From the NCBI GenBank assembly GCA_023105745.1, contig JALGQZ010000003.1, positions 46,892,696-46,956,695 on the forward strand: a stretch of 64,000 bases of DNA, given 5' to 3'. This DNA comes from Austropuccinia psidii. Its lineage: Eukaryota; Basidiomycota; Pucciniomycetes; Pucciniales; Sphaerophragmiaceae. How positions within the stretch are numbered: the first letter of the stretch is position 1; every line of letters starts with the position of its first letter. Made by a program: the position numbers and the translations under genes. Below the pieces are notes generated by a model. That model made no database searches. It had not been told where the DNA came from and saw nothing but the letters and a program-made list of their open reading frames with translations. Positions 11,159 through 21,224 of the stretch are shown here, in pieces.

Positions 11159-11845
11159 ATGCAGTCATGGCCATTACTTGAAGAGAATCCCTGGTCATTG
11201 GACACAGATGTCAGCTGGCTAGAAGAAAAAGAAGTTTGGGCCAATTACAATAATCCCCAAGAAGCAAGTGAATATCCTGAATGGTTCTTACAAACAAAAC
11301 TAGAACCCTGTCCAGATATCTCTACAATAATCCTTCCATATATTGAGGTTGAAGACATCTTTGAAAAAGACAACTCACCATCAGAAACTGTCATATCTCA
11401 TCCATGGAAAGAATTACCTGGATTCAACCTCACAAAGTATGAATTCTTGGATTTACTGACCTGGGATGGAGTTGAAGGCAACCTTGGAAACAATTACTGG
11501 AATGAAATATTTTACATGGATAAACACCTTAGGAAATCACTATTTTGGAGGACCTGGGAATGCCAAGACTGGTTCAACCTTCAGAATTTCGGAATTAAAA
11601 ATGGATCAATTAGCAAAATATCAGGAAATTATACTATAAATAATACCACATGGGACTGTCACTGGGAAGAAACACTAATACCAGCAATCCTCACACTTAA
11701 AAGTGGTACAACTAAATTTAATACAGAAAATTGGGAATCCTTCTGTCAAGAATACTTGTTCAGAAGTCTGAAAAGGGAAAAGTGGAGGGGTGGAAATGTT
11801 ATCAAGTATGAAATAGTAAAGAAATTAATTGGTCAAAACAGTTAA
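11159..11845 (+). CDS. Element A accessory protein 2, 228 aa, paralogue of accessory domain 1
   Basis: This is an uninterrupted 228-residue frame with its own ATG. Its core, ILPYIEVEDIF followed by LPGFNLTKYEFLDLLTWDG and VEGNLGNNYWNEIF, repeats the signature of the domain fused to Gag-protease at 9790-9980 and of the matching region in element B. It therefore looks like a duplicated, free-standing copy. The C-terminal half (WDCHWEETLIPAIL, ENWESFCQEYLF) is tryptophan-rich and ends basic. No signal peptide or hydrophobic segment is seen, so an envelope role is unlikely. It is preceded by three hairpin repeats within 370 bp. Its function is unknown. Confidence 0.65.
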   Translation: MQSWPLLEENPWSLDTDVSWLEEKEVWANYNNPQEASEYPEWFLQTKLEPCPDISTIILPYIEVEDIFEKDNSPSETVISHPWKELPGFNLTKYEFLDLLTWDGVEGNLGNNYWNEIFYMDKHLRKSLFWRTWECQDWFNLQNFGIKNGSISKISGNYTINNTTWDCHWEETLIPAILTLKSGTTKFNTENWESFCQEYLFRSLKREKWRGGNVIKYEIVKKLIGQNS

Positions 11846-11880
11846 TCAATATAAATCTCACCTGCTAAGTACCTAATTCT

Positions 11881-12038
11881 TTGATTTACCATCCATCCCA
11901 TTTTTCATTTGATTTTATTGTTATCTATTTTTTTTCAATTTCTTTTTTTTATTATTATTTTATTTTTTATTTTTATTATCATTTTTTTTTCTTTCCTCTT
12001 TACAATTCAATCTTTTTTTTTTTTTTTATTATGAAAAG

Positions 12039-12067
<29 letters not shown>
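11881..12067. repeat. Pyrimidine-rich tract followed by a long A run
   Basis: About 130 bp of T-rich sequence leads to a T run near 12010-12027, a short spacer, and an A run to 12067. The T and A runs could pair. It marks the left edge of the CpG-normal segment. No gene is seen here or in 12068-12603. Confidence 0.7.
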
Positions 12068-12069
<2 letters not shown>

Positions 12070-12603
12070 TAAAGAGGCAAAGAAGCAGTCTCCACTTAAG
12101 TTAGACTTATAAAAGATAACTATATTTAAAAACTTAAATTAACTCTGAATAGTTCATTTTACAAGACAGGAGATAAATTTCATAAAGATATATCAATTGC
12201 TCTCAACAGATCATTGTCTGGATATCCTCAAAGGATGGCATAGACTTCGAACGATATCATATTTTGTTTTGTTTTTTTTTGTGTACAAAAACGAGACAAT
12301 GACGATAACAAGGACGACGGTAAAATCAATTATTATTATTATATATTTAGTTTTCTTTCCATGTTATCATAAATGAAAACAAGCTACTGCCTCTTCAAAT
12401 ATTAAAGAACGCAGTCTTCGTGCAGAATAAACATACAATAGAATCGGGGTTTTGCAGCTATCTCATCCAACTAAATAAAACGTATAAAGCTGCGTCGCAA
12501 GTAATATTCAACTATTATCCTAGCTCCCAATACCCCTACAAGTAACAGTAGATGGCTCGATCAAAATTTCCAACACCCTAAAGGGTGACGGTATACAAAT
12601 ATA

Positions 12604-12664
12604 CTATGCAAAGGAAATATCAGCGTTAGGAATAAGAGAACGAAAGGAATTAAATACGACTTAC
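12604..12664 (-). other. Predicted intron of the antisense gene
   Basis: On the minus strand AG/GTAAGT begins directly after the stop codon, a CTAAC branch site lies about 20 nt before the acceptor, and the intron ends GCATAG. At 61 nt it is a canonical fungal intron. It lies immediately 3' of the reading frame, so splicing would not change the protein. Confidence 0.55.
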
Positions 12665-13099
12665 CTAATGTTGCTTGGAAGGTTTAATCACTCGGCCACG
12701 AAAATCACGGGGACGTAGACCGTAGGAATGGGATGGTTTTTTGAAACTGTTCTTGAATTTTCGAGAGGAAGCGTTCGCAGCTTCCTCGCCCAGGAAGTAG
12801 CTTAGGGGGTCCGGAATGAATAAGCGAGGGTCGTATTCGCCTTTGATAAACGCGTAAAAAGCCAGTGAGGCTTCGGGAATCTCTTCGGAGGAAGGCGAAG
12901 GTGACGGTACTCTGGACAGAGTTGCTAGAGCAGGAGGAGAGCCTGGAGTAGAATGGGGCTTGGAAGCCCAATCCCAGAAACTTCTGCTTTCAGAGGGAGA
13001 GGAAGGGTAACCGAATAAGAGCTCCTCTAGCTCTTTGTCGGAGAAAACCTTTACGAAATCAGAATACCCGGACCCATAGTAACGATTCAAGGAGCTCAT
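12665..13099 (-). CDS. Antisense gene inside element A, 144 aa, unknown function
   Basis: An uninterrupted frame lies opposite in direction to the element's own genes. The protein starts MSSLNRYYGSGYSDFVKVFS, has a Ser/Pro-rich middle, and ends basic (SHSYGLRPRDFRGRVIKPSK). No membrane segment, zinc motif or catalytic motif is visible and I do not recognise the family. Three things support a real gene: a TATA box 178 bp upstream on the same strand, a canonical 61-nt intron just after the stop, and a base composition with many CpGs where element coding regions have almost none. It may be a captured host gene or an element regulator. No counterpart is present in element B. Confidence 0.6.
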   Translation of the reverse strand: MSSLNRYYGSGYSDFVKVFSDKELEELLFGYPSSPSESRSFWDWASKPHSTPGSPPALATLSRVPSPSPSSEEIPEASLAFYAFIKGEYDPRLFIPDPLSYFLGEEAANASSRKFKNSFKKPSHSYGLRPRDFRGRVIKPSKQH

Positions 13100-13276
13100 T
13101 TTGGATTAGGCTTAAAAGTTAAACGAAATCGCCAAGATCAGCAATGCGGTATACAAAAGGATAATTACTATTAAAAAAGAAAGAAGAAAGAACTAACCGT
13201 AGAAGAATCAAAGTATTATTTTATAGGATGTGTCTGAGGAATCGAGATAGGGAGGATTTAGCTGGAAAGGGACCCC

Positions 13277-13284
13277 TATTTATA
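13277..13284 (-). promoter_or_regulatory. TATA box of the antisense gene
   Basis: The minus strand reads TATAAATAGGGG. This resembles the LTR TATA boxes but lies outside any LTR. It is 178 bp upstream of the antisense start codon, consistent with a short 5' untranslated region. Confidence 0.6.
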
Positions 13285-14690
13285 CCAGTTGGCTCTCCTC
13301 ACAAGGAAAGGAAGCGTTCCCATTAAACTCCACGAGCAGAATACCCAAAAGCCATAGCAAAAAGAATAAAAAGAAGCCCTTAAATAACTTCAAGGGATTT
13401 ACAAGGAGTGTAACGAAGACTAGGACGACCTAAAATAATCTCGGGGCCAACCACCAAGCACCAAACGTCCTGCGGCATGAAATAATTACAAAAGAAACCT
13501 AAATCCGACCTAAGAAGCCATTCGGAAGAGAAAGGACTTACCAAGGAAACACCAAGGTAACAGTATGCAAGACATTTTTATCAGAAGGCACTTATAAGCA
13601 GAATGTCGCTTCGTGAACCGTATAATCACTTATCTAAAGTGAAGATAAGTGGGGTCCGGTAGTTCCTCCTAAATTAATCGCAAAAAAATATATTAGAAAT
13701 ACATTCAAGATGCAGGACGTTGTGCACGGGATATAGATAGGTGGCTCGGATACAAATACATGGATGGGCCTGGAATCAATACGACGAGCTCACACCAAAA
13801 AGAAAGGACGTGACAAAAGGCAAGCGAGGTTAGAAATATAAAAAAATAGAATAAATGGGAGTTAGCTTGGGAATGGAGCCTACAGCCATCAACATCAGTA
13901 AAATACGATTATTACTTACATTCAATAAATAAATAAAAAAATAAAAAAAAAAGAAGAAAACCACTGGCGTCGGGTAACTGGACCTTAAACGTGCATTAAG
14001 CATTAGAATTGGGCAGCTGTCACGAACAAAAGTTAAATTAGGTAACAATGAACCTAAAATAAGCCTACACAGCCAAAGGGAGAATTAGTACCCATTCATA
14101 TACAATCGGTGCCACACCGTCAAAATAATCTCACAAGATAAGGTTCTTGTGAATATAGAAGCAAATGTAAGCCGACTTAAATCCTTTAGGTATTCCTGGT
14201 AAAAGGAAGTGGCTTGAGTTGGACTTACAGTGGAGAAGCCCAATTAATTGAGTCCGGAACGCGAGGAGGCAACCATTTACCATTGACCAATCGGATTAAG
14301 ATCACACGAATTTGATTATAAGACAATGGGAAACACCAGTTATTTTTTTAAAAAAATCATTGGAAAATGCTTAAAGAAATATGGCGTCGTGAAACCTTGT
14401 TATTATAAAACGAGCCACCCAAATTTTATAAAAGAAAAAGAAATAATTAATATAAATAAAAAAAAAGAGAAAACCAAAAAAATAAAATAAAATAAAATTA
14501 AAAAGGTGGAACAAATTTAGCTGGACACAGGAGTGGCGGTAAGTTTATAGAAGGCTGACCTCCCGCAGACAGTACTGGGCCGTACAACCCGATTAGCTAG
14601 TCGGGACCAAATAAAAAAGTCCCATATAAAATAAAATAAAAATAAATATATACTTATAAAAAATAAAAAAAATTATCAAAATTAAATGAA
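13285..14690. other. CpG-normal non-coding segment of element A
   Basis: No convincing gene is seen on either strand. CpG dinucleotides are frequent from about 12240 to 14615, then disappear again. The segment may be upstream sequence carried with the antisense gene. Confidence 0.4.
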
Positions 14691-14696
14691 AAGTAG

Positions 14697-16691
14697 CCCT
14701 CAGTATGGCTATAAACTGCCTATTTTATTTTTTTATGATTCAATTAGTTGACTAACCATGTTTTTTATTATAGAATGAGGGCTGAAAAGCAAAATTTCCT
14801 CAGCAAGACATTAAACTGCTGGATTTTTTGATTTTCCCCTTAATATTATATGAAACTGATATATCTTATTTTGATATGCTACAGGGCTACAAAAAAAAAA
14901 TTAAAATTAAAAATGTCCTCAGCAAGACATTAAACTGCTGGAATTTTTTCATTTTCTTATTGATATAAAATGGAGCTGACACACTTAATTGTGCTACAGG
15001 TCTTCAATATACAAAAAAGCCCTAAGTATGGCTATAAACTGCTGGTATGCAACATTAATAAAATATTTCTCTTATTTTATAGGCTTAAATGTGCTTTTAA
15101 AATAAAGGGCTTTTTAAAAAAAAAAAATTATAAGGGCCATAAACAAAATAGCAATTTTTTACAGGGCTTTTTAAAAAAAAAAAAAGAGGGCTACAGATAA
15201 CAATACATGTCCTCAGCAAGACATTAAACTGCTGGAATCTTTTTCATTTTCTCCCTAGTATTATATGAAACTGACATATTCAATTTTGATGTGCTACAGG
15301 GCTGCAAATAACAATACAAGCCCTGGGTATACAACATTAAAAACACTTTCAGAATTTTCTAACCTTAAGAAAATGCTTTTACAATGAAAATAAGTCCTCA
15401 ATAAGACTATAAACCTTTGAATACACTTTACAACTTGGCTTTGAAGATAAATCAAAACCAAAATTATCAAAAGGAATCAAGTAATTATCAAGAAAAACAA
15501 TTTTATGGTCCTTGGCAAGACCATAAACTGCCCCTTCAAATATCAAAAATAAATCACTAAAATTATCAACAAGGACCAAAGAAAAGACAACATATGGTCC
15601 TTGGCAAGACCAAAAAAAGCCCACCACTAAAATTCTCAACAAGGATTCAAGAATAAACAAAAATCAACCAATAGTCCTTGGCAAGACCATAAACTGCTTA
15701 TTTAAGATATTCAAAAATATTGAACAAGGACTATCAAAGGAGGATAAGTCCTAGGCAAGACTATAAACTACCTAAGGTTTCATTTCTTATTCTTTTTCAA
15801 TTTCTAATTTTATGTTGTTATAAACAAGAATTAGAAATATTTACTGACTTGAATCTTCTGAACATATTTTTTATTTTTTTATTTATTTCAAACTCATTTA
15901 TTTATTTTCACTAAGAATTAGGGTCATATCCCATTAATAAGCTCAAGAATATTCTATCATACTTTTCCTACTATTACAACAAGAGCCATTAAGTTGGCTT
16001 AATTTTTCAACTCAATAATAACAATAATTAAAAAAAAAAAAAACTCTACATCAAGTATTATTTTTTTTAAAAAAAATGATCAATTTATTTGAAATATATC
16101 TTCAATTACAAGAAGGTGATTGGAACTTGTTTGAAAAGAAGAAGTATTTGTGCCATGAAGGCATTAATTGAACTCTGAAGGAGTTATTTATATTAAAAAA
16201 AAAAAAAAAAAAACTCATAAATTGATGACATAATTTGGGGAATTTACATATTAATAACACCTCAATGTGCTATTCATTCCAAAAGGAATTTGAAAGCCCC
16301 CCAAAAAGCAAAGAAGAGTTTTTTTAATTGTACAAATTTTCAATTTCACTGTTTATATTTTTTTTAACAACTCAAATGCATTTATGGGTAACAGAAAATC
16401 TGAACCATAAAGGGGATGGACTTGAAATAAAGTCTGAGTCACAATGATGATTCCAAAAAGGAAGAGTTGTGGCATCATAAGGGTCATTATATGATTAAAG
16501 GACTCAAATTATGATCATTCAATTATGTCATATTAATTATAAAACCTCTCAAGAGCATCAATTTTTACTGATTGGCACAAATTACCACCTTCAACCAAAC
16601 AGCTCCATGATCTTGATTGTGATTCAGGATCATTTCTTTTGAAATTTGATTCTTACTCAGATATCTCACTTAATGGTTATTCTATACTCAC

Positions 16692-16727
<36 letters not shown>

Positions 16728-17899
16728 CAACTTATTATTGAATCATCATCAAAATAAAATTATGTAAATCTTATGTATCATTATTTATCCTTATCAAAAT
16801 CACTATAAAAAATAAGGGGTGGGTAAACTTATTTCTTACACTATCCCTTATAGTGGAAGTTTTGGGGGAATGAGAAAATATCCTCTTCAAAATTTGAAAA
16901 CCAACTCAAGATTTTTAAATGGAGAGGGGGGCCCTCATCCAAACAAATATTAGAAAAACATATCAATAAATTAATATTAAAATCAATTTTGAATCACCTT
17001 ATTATTACAATTTTTTATTTTTCATTTCTTTATAACAGGTATAATCCAGGAATACAAAAGAACCAAAGGAAGTAAATTATTTTGAAGAAATATCAATATA
17101 ATTTAGAAACATTATATCACATACCAAATATAACAATACTAAAAATAAAGAAGATTTTTATAAAGAAAAGCAAGAGTTCCTTATGGATTGACCTTTGGAC
17201 AACACAAGACCTTGAACATTTCTTTGATTCTGGATTGAAAATCATTTGGAATTCAAGAATCAGTGGTCAGGATTTATGGACTGAAGGATGACTCACTGGA
17301 TTTATTATGGACTCAAGACTCACTCAACAGGATGGACTAACAAGATAATGTACAACACTCAACTCAAATTGCCCTTGGGATTTTAAAGAAGCTTGAAGAC
17401 TCAAGAGGTCCTCAGCATGACACTAAACTGCTTCCCCTGTAGACTTGGGCAGGGAAATTATAAAACAAATAACAGCCAAGAAGCTGGAGGGGATTGTCCT
17501 AGTCAGGAGAAGTGCTGAAGGACCATTTTTGTCCTTAGCATGACAATAAACTTCTCCCTTTGTGTAACAGGAACAAGGGGTTTTACAGGTGTTTATCATT
17601 ATCAAATTGGCCAAAATGAACAAAGTGAAGTCTCAAGCCATCAATTAAGACAAGAAAATTCCTTATCAAGAAATAAAACAACCAGAAAAAATCTTGCATC
17701 AAGTGGGAATCATGAAGATTGAAGAATAAAACAAGAGTCAAGTGGAATCCAAAATCAAGCCCAAAGGAGCTCAAGAATCAAGATAAGCCCTTGGATTAGG
17801 CCAGGAGGTCCTTGCATGACTTAAACTGCAGGACTTGTATACCTAATATACAGGGGTTACACACCTAGTTGTAGGTCCTGTATGACCTTAAACTACATT
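14697..17899 (+). repeat. Array of covarying stem-loops upstream of element A pol
   Basis: Fourteen copies of one motif start near 14697, 14797, 14916, 15019, 15210, 15395, 15509, 15598, 15675, 15749, 17409, 17531, 17809 and 17875. The pattern is TCCT, a 4-5 base left arm, a loop close to AGAC-N2-TAAAC, then a right arm. Arms change together: CAGCA with TGCTG, GGCA with TGCC, TTGCA with TGCAG. Copies at 15395 and 15598 have lost pairing. Longer repeat units ending in GTGCTACAGG occur between the first copies. From 15777 to 17400 the sequence is low-complexity with no gene. The array ends about 120 bp before the pol start codon. Confidence 0.8.
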
Positions 17900-18017
17900 T
17901 TTTATAGAAGAAAGAAGAAAGAAGAATTGTGAAGACCTCAAGATTTCAGGACACGAGCAAATTCTTAGAAATAAAAAAAAAAAAAATAAAAAAAAAAAAA
18001 AAAATAACTAATTGAAG

Positions 18018-21000
18018 ATGGATCACCAAATTTTAGCAGCCAAATACAAATCAGTCCTGAAGAAGGTGAGACCAGTCAATGAGCCAATGCCTCAAGACCT
18101 TAACCCACCTTTGGAAAGACCACTTTTGTCAAGAGATCCTTATGAAACACCTTTATCACCCAACCCACCTATATTTCAAGAAACCTTCAAGGTCACCCAT
18201 GAAAGACTGCAAGCAGTTAATTTTGGCCCACCAGGATGGTTATCAAATGAAGAAATCAATTTACTGAAAAATGTTATTACCTTAAGGGACAAAGCAATAG
18301 CTTTCTGTGAAGAAGAAAGAGGATTACTCAAACACTCATATGGAAAACCTTACAAGATACCAGTAATACCTCATGAACCTTGGCAGAAGAAACCAATTCC
18401 CATTCCCAAATCAATTTTACCACAGTTTACTGAATTAATCAGAGAAAGAATCAGGACTGGACTCTATGAGCAATCCACTTCAAGCTACACAAGCCCAATA
18501 TTTTGTGTGGCCAAATCAAATGGAAAACTCAGAATTGTCCATGACCTTCAAGAACTCAACAAAGTCACCATCAAGGATGCTGGCTTACCACCTCATATTG
18601 AGGAATTTGTAGATGCCTTTGCAGGAAGAGCATGCTATGGACTAGGAGACATCATGGGAGGATATGATGAAAGAGAATTAGATGTCACTACAAGACCCCT
18701 CACTACTTTTGAAAAACCCCTTGGAAGGATGCAACCTACAAGACTACCCCAAGGAGCCACCAACTCAGTAGCAGTATACCAAGCCCAAATGACCTGGATA
18801 CTTCAAGAAGAAATACCAGAAAGTGTAGGAATTTCTATTGATGATGGAGGAATAAAAGGACCAAGGTCACTTTACAATCAAGAAACACTACCAGAAAACC
18901 CCTCAATCAGAAGATTTATATGGGAATATGCCATAACTTTGGAAAGAATTTTATTCAGGATTGAAGAAGCAGGACTTACTATCTCAGGATCAAAGTTTGC
19001 ATGCTGTGTGCCAGCTTTGGACATAGTAGGGCATGTTGTATCATTCAAAGGAAGAACAATCTCAAAACAAAAGATCAACAAGATTCAAAATTGGCCAACA
19101 CCTCTCAACAAAAAGGAAATTAGGGGATTTCTTGGACTTTGTGCCTATGTAAGGATGTTCATTGAAAACTTCTCACAAGTTGCATCACCACTCAGAAGGC
19201 TCACCAGAGAAGATGTTGACTGGGACTGGGATCAAAAATGTGAAGAAGCTTTCCATAAGCTCAGAAGGATAGTTGGAGAAGAAATAACTCTCAAGAAATT
19301 AGATTATGACAAAGGATCAGGGAAAATTAAGCTAGCAGTAGATTAAAGCTACATTGCTGCAGGAGCAGTACTCACTCAAGAAGATAAAGAAGGAAAAGAC
19401 AGACCAGTATTATATGAATCAATAACTTTTTCAAAATTAGAATCAAAATACTCACAACCCAAATTGGAACTCTGTGGAGTTGCAAGAATTCTCAAGAAAC
19501 TTCAAACAATGCTTTGGGGACAACATTTTGAATTACAGGTTGATGCCAAGGCCTTAATTGAAATGATAAACACCCCTTGCTTACCCAATGCCCCCATGAC
19601 AAGATGGGTGGCTTTCATTCAGCTATTTTCCTTTGATTTGGTACACAAACCAGGGAAAACTTTAACTATGCCAGATGGGCTATCCAGAAGACCAAAAAAC
19701 TCAGAAGAAGAAGATGAAGATGCACCAGAGTTTGATGAAGAAGAAGATTGGATCAAGCCACACCCTGGATTTGGGGCTAAGACTATAAATTCACTCAATT
19801 TTTCAGGAATACAGGTACCAACCAAACAAGAAGGATTTTGGAAGAGGATGCAAGAATACTTAAGTACAATGAAAAAACCACAATCAAGCAAAGATGAAGA
19901 GTTTAGAAGGATAAAAAGAATGTCATCCAACTTTTTCTTGGAAGATGATCAACTCAAAAGAAGAAATAACCCAAACCCTCAATTGTTGATATCAAGTCAA
20001 GAAGTTCAAAGATACATTTTGAAGTCACTTCATGAAGACATGGGCCACAGAGGGGAAAATGAAACTTACAGAAGAATTAAAGCAAGATATTGGTGGGAAG
20101 GAATGAAGAAATCAGTCAAGAAATGGGTTCAATCTTGCCTAGCCTGCCAAAAGAGAAGTCAAAACTTACAAAGAGAACAAGGAAAATCTACAGCAACATC
20201 AACAATCTTTGAAAGAGTAAGTATGGATGCAGTCCATATCAAATCTGGAAGATGGAAGTATATGGTTGTGGCCAGAGATGATTTTTCAGGATGGCCAGAA
20301 ACAGTTGGACTAGTCAAATTAACAGCAAAAGTAGTTGCAGAATGGTTCACCTCAGAATGGATATGCAGGTATGGCTCACCAAAAGAAGTAACTGTTGATG
20401 GGGGGCCAGAGTTTGGAAAACTTCAAGATGCAGTAAAGAAAGCAGGATCAAGGATCAGAGTCACCACACCTTATTACCCAGAGTCTCAAGGAATGGTTGA
20501 AAGGGGCCATAAACAGCTTAAAGATGCATTAGTCAAGATGTGTGGAGAAAATGGAGGAAAATGGAAAAAATATCTACCTTTGGTTACCTTGGCTGACAGA
20601 ATCTCCACTAAAAGGACAACTGGTTTCTCACCATATGAACTCCAATTTGGACAACTACCAGTATTACCAATTGACATTGAAACAAAAACCTTTTTAGCAG
20701 TAGAATGGCACAAAATATCCACAACTGAGGAATTATTGGAAGCCAGAGCTAAACAATTAGAAGGAAAAGAAGAAATGAGAAGGAAAGCAGCAGAAAAACT
20801 CAAAAAATCAAGGGAGGACTCAATGAAATATTGGGATAGAAGAATGGCACATCAACTAAGATCACCACTCAATCCAGGAGATTTGGTCCTGGTTTACAAC
20901 AAAGCAATAGAAACTAATTGGGGGCTACTTTTCAAAAACAAATGGAATGGACCCTACAGAGTAATCAGACAAATAAACAATGGACCGTATGAACTTGAGG

Positions 21001-21176
21001 AACTTGATGGAACAGAATTAGCAAGAAGATTTGCAGCATCTCAAGTCAACAGGTTCTACCCAAGAGGAAAGTTGATAAACACAAAAGAAGACACAGAAGA
21101 AGAACAAAGTGAAGAAGATGAATCAATAAATGAGGAAGAGGTATTGGAGGAAACCACAGAATCAGATGAGGAATAA
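18018..21176 (+). pseudogene. pol: Element A Pol: reverse transcriptase, RNase H, integrase (one nonsense codon)
   Basis: The frame starts at an ATG at 18018 and codes for an N-terminal linker and a Ty3/gypsy RT. RT signatures are LRIVHDLQELNKV, DIMGGYDERELD, LPQGATNS and the active site ISIDDGG, with both aspartates kept. A TAA at 19344-19346 falls in the first RNase H motif (LAVD-stop-SYIAAGAVL). The same frame then gives the rest of RNase H, the integrase HHCC zinc finger (HEDMGH, CLACQKRS), and the DDE core (SMDAVHI, VDGGPEFG, MVERGHKQ). The C-terminus is a very acidic tail and has no chromodomain. Pol is separated from Gag-protease by about 8 kb, so it needs its own expression mechanism. 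Confidence 0.9.
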
Positions 21177-21210
21177 AGATCTCTCACCTGGAATGCTGGG
21201 GACAGCATTA

Positions 21211-21224
21211 AATGGAGAGGGGGA
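21211..21224 (+). other. Polypurine tract of element A
   Basis: AATGGAGAGGGGGA lies directly before the 3' LTR. Element B has AATAGAGAGGGGGA at the same place. It is the expected plus-strand primer. Confidence 0.85.

Noticed and set aside
11159..11845. Envelope-like protein in the third reading-frame position of element A
   Set aside because: No signal peptide or membrane segment is visible, and it is a paralogue of a cytosolic-looking domain fused to Gag-protease.
12705..12971. Second minus-strand frame overlapping the antisense gene
   Set aside because: It is shorter, in a shifted frame of the better-supported 144-aa protein, and has no independent promoter or start context.
11881..13284. 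T run next to the antisense gene as a poly(A) tail of a retroposed cDNA
   Set aside because: The antisense gene keeps a canonical intron and a TATA box, which a retroposed mRNA copy would lack. The T and A runs are part of a longer low-complexity tract.
14697..15776. Array stem-loops as hammerhead or other known ribozymes, or tRNA-like elements
   Set aside because: The conserved hammerhead core and tRNA arms are absent. Only a simple stem with a conserved loop is visible.
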